A stretch of 55,486 nucleotides of DNA from Marinospirillum sp. (GTDB lineage: Bacteria > Pseudomonadota > Gammaproteobacteria > Pseudomonadales > Halomonadaceae): NCBI GenBank assembly GCA_007119985.1, contig SKOQ01000191.1:1-55486 (forward strand). Reading direction: 5' to 3'. This document shows positions 50,745 to 55,486 of the stretch, one piece after another. Made by a program: the position numbers and the translations under genes. Each line of letters opens with the position of its first letter. The stretch's first letter is position 1. Below the pieces are notes generated by a model that did no database searches, was not told the origin of the DNA, and saw only the letters and a program-made list of their open reading frames with translations.

Positions 50745-51820
50745 CTGATCTGTCCTCCTCGCGCCCAGTACACGGCGTAACGGCCATCCTGAGCATATTC
50801 TTGATACTGGCCAAAGCTGGCTTCGAGCAGTTCTGGCCAGGGTAAAAAGCGGTTCGCGACCAGCCACAACTCGCCTTGTGGATGGAGGTGCTGCGGGGCC
50901 TCACGAATCAGGCGTTCAGCGAGGCTGTAATCTGTGCGCTGCCCTGTATGAAAGGGCGGGTTGCTGACAATCCAATCAAAGCGCCGCCCATCTAAAGAAG
51001 AATAGATATCGCTCGGCAGGACTTCACCTTGTAATCCATTAGCCGCAAGGGTGGCTTGTGTGGCGGCCAAGGCCAGTCCATTGACGTCTGTCGCGCAGAG
51101 CTGCGCTGCGCTGGCATAATGCTTCAGTAGCCAGCCACCGAGCAAGCCGCAGCCGCAACCGAGATCCAGCAGCTGCTTGGGTCGAGCCTGCCCCAGCTGC
51201 TGACTAGTTGGCTCCTGTAGCCGTTCGCGCCAGACTTCCAGTAGGAGTGCCGAGCCCTCATCCAAGCGGCCGTGGCTGAAGACACCGGGGCGGCTGATCA
51301 AGGTGAGTTGATCTTCTGTCTGCCACTGGGTTGCCTTGGCGACGGGGGCTAGTGTGCGTATCAGAGCCAGATCCTGTGTCGGCTGATCAGAGAGCTGAAG
51401 GCGATAGAGGCTGGTACGCTTGGCTGTATCCACCTTGTGAATGCTGAGCCCAGCCTGAGCGAGATTCTTCGCGACTGCCTTCAAACCGCTGTGGTTATCC
51501 CCCACGAGATCAAGGCTCGGCCAGTGTGCCAAGGCCTGCTCAAGCCACCAAAAGCCCTCTTCCTTGGCTTTAGGCCAGAAGAGGAGCGGGTGACTGGGTG
51601 TGCTCAGCGGATCAAAGGTCTCTCCCACCAGTTGAGCGGCGATGCCCTGCTGTTGAGCTTGGAGAACTTGTCGCCAGTCTGCACTGAGGCTCAGCGCAAC
51701 AGGCGCAGAGAGGGCGCTCAGCTGAAGTTCTGCTGGAGGAGCAAGCAGGCATAGAGGCTGCTGCCAGCGCTCGCGATGGCGCTGTAAAAAGGCATTGAGA
51801 TCGCAATAAGAAGAGGACAT
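50741..51820 (-). CDS. rsmC: 16S rRNA (guanine-1207-N2)-methyltransferase
   Basis: 359 residues in two methyltransferase-like halves. The N-terminal half (about 1-160) is a degenerate substrate-binding domain; the C-terminal half has the SAM loop LLDLGCGCGLLGG (about 217-229) and the catalytic NPPFH at 267-271. This is the RsmC/RlmG layout; RsmC is favoured by length and the HTG following NPPF. Overlaps cmoA by four bases, so an RNA-modification operon rsmC-cmoA-cmoB reads leftwards. Confidence 0.88.
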   Translation of the reverse strand: MSSSYCDLNAFLQRHRERWQQPLCLLAPPAELQLSALSAPVALSLSADWRQVLQAQQQGIAAQLVGETFDPLSTPSHPLLFWPKAKEEGFWWLEQALAHWPSLDLVGDNHSGLKAVAKNLAQAGLSIHKVDTAKRTSLYRLQLSDQPTQDLALIRTLAPVAKATQWQTEDQLTLISRPGVFSHGRLDEGSALLLEVWRERLQEPTSQQLGQARPKQLLDLGCGCGLLGGWLLKHYASAAQLCATDVNGLALAATQATLAANGLQGEVLPSDIYSSLDGRRFDWIVSNPPFHTGQRTDYSLAERLIREAPQHLHPQGELWLVANRFLPWPELLEASFGQYQEYAQDGRYAVYWARGGQIR

Positions 51821-52157
51821 AGAGTGCCGATGGGTCAGAAAACAGGTCGGATGCTGCTACTCACTGGGCCTGCTGTGATCGCTGCAAGTTGAGCCAGTAT
51901 CCGTAGCTGAAAAGCGCATAAGATAGTCGCTTTCGTCGAAGATGACCAGTCTTGTGCTTTTTTGTGTGGAAATCCGCACATCGGTAGTTATAGCTGCGCG
52001 GACTTTCCTACAAGGCTAGCTGGACTGGCTTTAGACTTAAGTCTGAATCTTTTCTGCTATCTTTATGATTTTTAAATACTATTCTTGATGTGGCGCGCAA
52101 AGTGCTTTTTTCATTCAAATCAACAACACAATAACTATTCATTGACGGGAAGAGACT
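51821..52157. promoter_or_regulatory. Divergent intergenic region between rsmC and the TRAP permease, with palindrome
   Basis: 337 bases. It holds a perfect 12-bp palindrome AGACTTAAGTCT at 52033-52044, about 114 bases upstream of the permease start, in an AT-rich stretch rich in T runs. The position suits an operator or promoter-proximal site. I saw no ORF or clear sigma-70 pair. Confidence 0.45.
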
Positions 52158-54362
52158 ATGTCGAATGTCGATCAGTCGCTCGATGGCTTGAGCCAACAAG
52201 AAAAAGAAAAGCTGAAAGAGTTGATGGAAAAAGACGCCAAAAGTGAGCGGCGTCTTAATCGCCCCTGGACACTGCTGGTTGCCTTGCTGAGCGCAGTGAT
52301 GGTGCTGGTCTACTTCTATGGCGCGGGCGTGGCGCCTCTCTCGATCCAGTATCATCTGGGTGTGTATGTGCTGATTACCTTTGTGCTGGTTTTTCTGCTC
52401 TATCCCGCTGGTCAGGGGCAGGCGGCGCGTATCGGTGCGGCGATGCTGGCTGGCATCGTCGGCTCTGTGCTGGTGAGCAGCTTTGTGGTCTATGACTCTC
52501 CCACGGCCTTCTACCAGCAGGTGCAGATGTTTAAAGAGACGCTGGAGTTTGATGGCTGGGCCGTGGCATGGGAACAAGATCTGGGGCGACTGCATTATTT
52601 TGTGCTGGCGATTTTTCCTCTGGCCGCTGTGGTGCGCTTTTTGGACCTGTGGATGGAAAAAAATGCGCCCAACAGTCCATCAGCCAGTGATCTTTTGCTG
52701 GCGCTGGCGGTGGGTGCTGCGGTCATCTACTGGATCCATCAGTTTGAACAGCTGAACTATCGTGCTGGCGCTGAAAACGAGCTGGATATGTTGATCAGCC
52801 TAGTGGGTATTCTGTTGTCGCTCGAAGTCTGTCGTCGTGTGCTTGGCTGGTCGATTACACTGATTGGTCTTGGCATGTTGGCTTTTGGTTTGTTTGGCCC
52901 TTATCTGCCTGAGCTTTTTGCGCATCGTGGCTTTAGCCTCGATCGTCTGGCAACGTCTCTCTTTCTGACCACCAATGGCCTGTTTGGTGTGATGGCCAGT
53001 GTTTTGGCTACCTATGTCATTTTGTTTATCTTCTTTGGTGCCTTTCTACAAAAATCCGGTGCAGGTCAGTTCTTTATCGACTTGCCGCTGGCGTTAGCGG
53101 GTCGCTCAACAGGCGGGCCAGCAAAGGTCGCGGTCTTGTCGTCAGCGCTCTTTGGTTCGGTTTCAGGCAGTGCCATAGCGAATACCGTGTCTTCAGGCGC
53201 TTTTACCATCCCGATGATGAAACGCGCTGGCTTTAAGCCCCATGTTGCGGGTGGGATTGAGCCCGCAGCTTCGATTGGCGGTATGTTTTTACCCCCGATT
53301 ATGGGCGCAGGTGGCTTTTTGATGGCCGAGCTGACAGGCACGCCCTATTCAACCATTATGGTGCTCTCTATTGGGCCAGCGATTCTCTACTTCCTGTCGA
53401 TTTATTTTATGGTGCATTTTGAGGCCAAAAAACATGGGCTGGTCGGTATTCAAGGAGAAGAAATCCCGCATTGGAAACAGGTGTTGAAATCGGGCTGGTA
53501 TTTCGCCCTGCCGCTGATCATTATCACGATTTTACTGTTAACGGGGCGCTCGGCCGGTAATGCGGCCTTCTGGGCGACCCTGTCTTGTATTGCCGTGAGC
53601 TGGGTGCAAAAAGAAACCCGCATGGGCCCAAAAGAAATCTGGGAAGCCATTTTGCTTGGTGCGCGCAACACACTGGTCGTCGGCGCAACGATGGGGGTGA
53701 TTGGGGTGATTGTCGGGGTTATTTCTCTGACGGGCATGGGCTTGAAGTTCTCTGATCTGATTATCTCTCTGGCTGGAGGTAGCTTAATCCTTGCGCTGGT
53801 CTTGATTGCGCTGGCTTCTTTGGTCTTGGGGATGGGCGTGCCTGTTACGGCCGCCTACTTGATTGTGGCGGTCTTGGCTGTTCCAGCCCTAGGTGAGTTT
53901 GGTGTCGCGGTGATTGCAGCCCATATGATTGTTTATTGGCTATCGCAGGATTCAAATATCACCCCACCGGTGTGTGTGGCGGCCTATGCTGGGGCCGCGA
54001 TTGCTGGCTCAGACCCTTGGAAAACCGGCTGGACTGCCTTTAAGTTTGCCAAGATGCTCTATGTGATGCCGATGCTCTTTGCCTTTGTGCCTGCTATTTT
54101 GATGGATGGCAGTTTTGCTGAGATAGCGCAAGCCTATTTCTCTGCGACTTTGGGTACGATTGCTTTTGGTGCCTTTGCGATGGGCTACCTGCGCCGCACC
54201 ACTAATCTGGTGGAGTGGATTCTTCTTGGTGTGGGTACTTTCTTGCTTTACTGGCCGAGCCTCTATACGGATGCGGCTGGTTTGGGCATCATTGCGCTGG
54301 TGTGGTTCCTGCAAGGCCGAGCCTCAGGATCATCTCAGGGTGTTGCACAGCAAACCCGCTAA
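52158..54362 (+). CDS. TRAP-TAXI transporter fused permease (DctQM-like)
   Basis: 734 residues, the size of the fused small-plus-large TRAP permeases that work with TAXI-type binding proteins. After a charged N-terminal helix (about 1-35) come roughly 18-20 hydrophobic segments. The large-subunit core has GGPAKVAVLSSALFGSVSGS, a glycine-rich GGIEPAASIGGMFLPPIMG segment and a second GMGVPVTAAYLIVA repeat. Sodium- or proton-driven uptake of organic acids is the family role; the substrate is unknown. ATG 52158 is preceded by GGGAAGAGAC. The TAXI binding protein lies 676 bases downstream, after a universal stress protein. Confidence 0.94.
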   Translation: MSNVDQSLDGLSQQEKEKLKELMEKDAKSERRLNRPWTLLVALLSAVMVLVYFYGAGVAPLSIQYHLGVYVLITFVLVFLLYPAGQGQAARIGAAMLAGIVGSVLVSSFVVYDSPTAFYQQVQMFKETLEFDGWAVAWEQDLGRLHYFVLAIFPLAAVVRFLDLWMEKNAPNSPSASDLLLALAVGAAVIYWIHQFEQLNYRAGAENELDMLISLVGILLSLEVCRRVLGWSITLIGLGMLAFGLFGPYLPELFAHRGFSLDRLATSLFLTTNGLFGVMASVLATYVILFIFFGAFLQKSGAGQFFIDLPLALAGRSTGGPAKVAVLSSALFGSVSGSAIANTVSSGAFTIPMMKRAGFKPHVAGGIEPAASIGGMFLPPIMGAGGFLMAELTGTPYSTIMVLSIGPAILYFLSIYFMVHFEAKKHGLVGIQGEEIPHWKQVLKSGWYFALPLIIITILLLTGRSAGNAAFWATLSCIAVSWVQKETRMGPKEIWEAILLGARNTLVVGATMGVIGVIVGVISLTGMGLKFSDLIISLAGGSLILALVLIALASLVLGMGVPVTAAYLIVAVLAVPALGEFGVAVIAAHMIVYWLSQDSNITPPVCVAAYAGAAIAGSDPWKTGWTAFKFAKMLYVMPMLFAFVPAILMDGSFAEIAQAYFSATLGTIAFGAFAMGYLRRTTNLVEWILLGVGTFLLYWPSLYTDAAGLGIIALVWFLQGRASGSSQGVAQQTR

Positions 54363-54419
54363 AGCAGGCTGGCGCTGGCGATCCCAGTGCCAGGATATGA
54401 CTCAATAGAGAGAAGAAAA

Positions 54420-54872
54420 ATGTTCACCTATAAAACCCTCATGTTAGCGACAGATTTTTCCGAAGGTTCTGCCAAGGCTGCACAGCATGCCGCCAGTTTG
54501 GCGCAGCTCTGCCAAGCGCGTTTGCATGTGGTGCATGTCATCACTGAGCTGAGCGATAAACGCCGTCGTCGCCTGCCTGCTGCGGTGGTGGAGACCTTTG
54601 TCCGTGAAATCGAAACCCATGCTTTAGAAGACATGAATCACTTTGTTGAGCAGCATTTTGCCGCTGCAGAAGCGCAGGGATATCAAGTGACGTCTGATGT
54701 GGTACTGGGTGCGGATTACCACGCGATTTTAGAAGAAGCCACTAAGGTGGGTGCAGATTTACTGGTGATGGGCACACATGGCCGCACTGGTATAGAGAAG
54801 GTGCTAGTGGGATCGACAGCCGAGCGTATTGTGCGCAATGCGTCCATACCTGTGTTGACGGTCAGAAGCTAG
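54420..54872 (+). CDS. Universal stress protein, UspA family
   Basis: 150 residues, one Usp fold. ATP-binding signature G-x2-G-x9-G-S is present (GTHGRTGIEKVLVGSTAE), as in ATP-binding Usps, and LMLATDFSEGS starts the fold. Usps adjoining TRAP permeases are known (TeaD next to the ectoine transporter TeaABC in Halomonas), where they tune transport. Here it sits between the fused permease and the TAXI binding protein. ATG 54420 is preceded by a purine-rich AGAGAAGAA. The stop is 7 bases before a large hairpin. Confidence 0.93.
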   Translation: MFTYKTLMLATDFSEGSAKAAQHAASLAQLCQARLHVVHVITELSDKRRRRLPAAVVETFVREIETHALEDMNHFVEQHFAAAEAQGYQVTSDVVLGADYHAILEEATKVGADLLVMGTHGRTGIEKVLVGSTAERIVRNASIPVLTVRS

Positions 54873-54878
54873 TTCTTA

Positions 54879-54919
54879 GCCCCCTTTGATGGGACGCTAG
54901 TGTGGCGTTCAAAGGGGGC
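54879..54919 (+). terminator. Large hairpin between usp and the TAXI gene
   Basis: A perfect 11-bp outer stem (GCCCCCTTTGA / TCAAAGGGGGC) encloses a 4-bp inner stem (ACGC/GCGT). There is no T run afterwards, so it may be a weak terminator or an mRNA-stabilising or processing hairpin that sets the binding protein level apart from the permease. Confidence 0.6.
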
Positions 54920-55037
54920 GATTGAGAAGGTGGCTTGACCTAGTCAGTCGCTGACCGGCAGCAGGCCGTTTTCTCAATCAAAAGCAATAACAAGATAACA
55001 AGTACAACACCCTATCGATAAGACGAGGAAAACAAGA

Positions 55038-55486
55038 ATGCTGAATAAACTTACTCTCAGCCAGTTTTTGGCTAAACCCCTGACCTTCGCCGCCGCCGCG
55101 GTGACTGCAGCGGCGCTGGCAACAGCACCCATCAGTGCCGAGGCGCGTACTGAACGTCTGGCCTTCTCTGGTGGCCCTGATGGCGGTACCTTCCAGTATT
55201 TCTCCAACGGCATTGCCACGCGCTTATCTCGTGAGCTGGCGAATGTAGAAGTCTCCAACATGGCTTCTGCCGGTTCAGTCGAGAACTTGCGCCGTGTGAA
55301 CTCACGCGATGCGGATTTCGGTATTGTCTATTCAGGTGATCTCTACCTGGGTTTGAATGGTCAGCTGACCAACGATACGCGCCGTTACCGTAACGTGCAG
55401 GCTGTGGCTTATATGTTTGGCGCACCAGCGCATTTAATCGTGCTGGATAACTCAGGTATCCAGAATCCACAAGATCTGGTTGGGCG
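55038..55486 (+). CDS. TAXI family TRAP transporter solute-binding protein (3' truncated)
   Basis: The first 149 residues are visible; the gene runs off the window end in an open frame. GAGGAA lies 9 bases upstream of ATG 55038. A signal peptide covers about 1-36 (TFAAAAVTAAALATAPISAEA). The mature start LAFSGGPDGGTFQYFSNGIA followed by MASAGSVENLRRVNSRDADFGIVYSGD is the TAXI-type ligand-binding N-lobe. It is the periplasmic partner of the fused permease upstream. Confidence 0.95.
   Translation, partial: MLNKLTLSQFLAKPLTFAAAAVTAAALATAPISAEARTERLAFSGGPDGGTFQYFSNGIATRLSRELANVEVSNMASAGSVENLRRVNSRDADFGIVYSGDLYLGLNGQLTNDTRRYRNVQAVAYMFGAPAHLIVLDNSGIQNPQDLVG

Noticed and set aside
52008..52595. 195-codon minus-strand frame at the start of the TRAP permease
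   Set aside because: Overlaps a clear membrane protein and is low-complexity (Gln/His-rich).
1..55486. tRNA/rRNA genes, CRISPR arrays, insertion sequences, prophage or toxin-antitoxin genes
   Set aside because: None of the gaps shows tRNA arms with a CCA end, repeat-spacer spacing, transposase motifs, flanking terminal repeats or small paired toxin-antitoxin genes. The window looks like stable chromosome.

Overview
The window looks like chromosomal DNA of a gammaproteobacterium. The miaB-ybeZ-ybeY-corC-lnt order, the cmoA-cmoB pair, ppnN, tpm, fpr and a PA1782-type phosphatase/kinase fusion all fit the Pseudomonas/Oceanospirillales side of the class. A marine or alkaliphilic Oceanospirillales member is my best guess, from protein flavour only. 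Genes are densely packed. I saw no rRNA, tRNA, CRISPR array, transposase or prophage gene.

Layout. 1-3.4 kb: 3' part of a short-chain dehydrogenase, tatD, a small unknown protein, ribE and ung. 3.4-9.7 kb: signalling genes, namely a FapA/DUF342 protein, a two-receiver regulator with one degenerate receiver, a four-CBS/PAS/GGDEF/EAL protein, and small unknowns. 9.7-15.4 kb: flavodoxin, a small membrane protein, ppnN, an SLC23-type permease, a LysR regulator and ppa. 15.6-18.0 kb: a fused PP2C/kinase protein whose catalytic residues look lost in both halves, and a YbeL-type zinc-ribbon protein. 18.0-23.4 kb (minus strand): lnt, corC, ybeY, ybeZ and miaB. 23.6-28.1 kb: tpm, prc and apeB. 28.2-35.4 kb: an RND efflux pump with its adaptor, and a MASE1/CHASE/GGDEF/EAL protein. 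35.8-40.0 kb: deaD and a PLP-dependent Lys/Arg/Orn decarboxylase.

40.0-47.8 kb is the most interesting stretch. It is a same-strand sulfur block read leftwards: cytochrome c (FccA-like), FccB-like sulfide dehydrogenase, YeeE/YedE transporter, a fused SoxY-SoxZ-like carrier, then cysP-cysT-cysW-cysA. No soxAX, soxB or soxCD is present in the window. The set suggests periplasmic oxidation of sulfide to carrier-bound sulfur or thiosulfate, coupled to two import routes for assimilation. This is inference.

47.9-55.5 kb: fpr; the RNA-modification genes rsmC, cmoA and cmoB; then a TRAP-TAXI transporter (fused permease, universal stress protein, start of the TAXI binding protein, cut by the window end).
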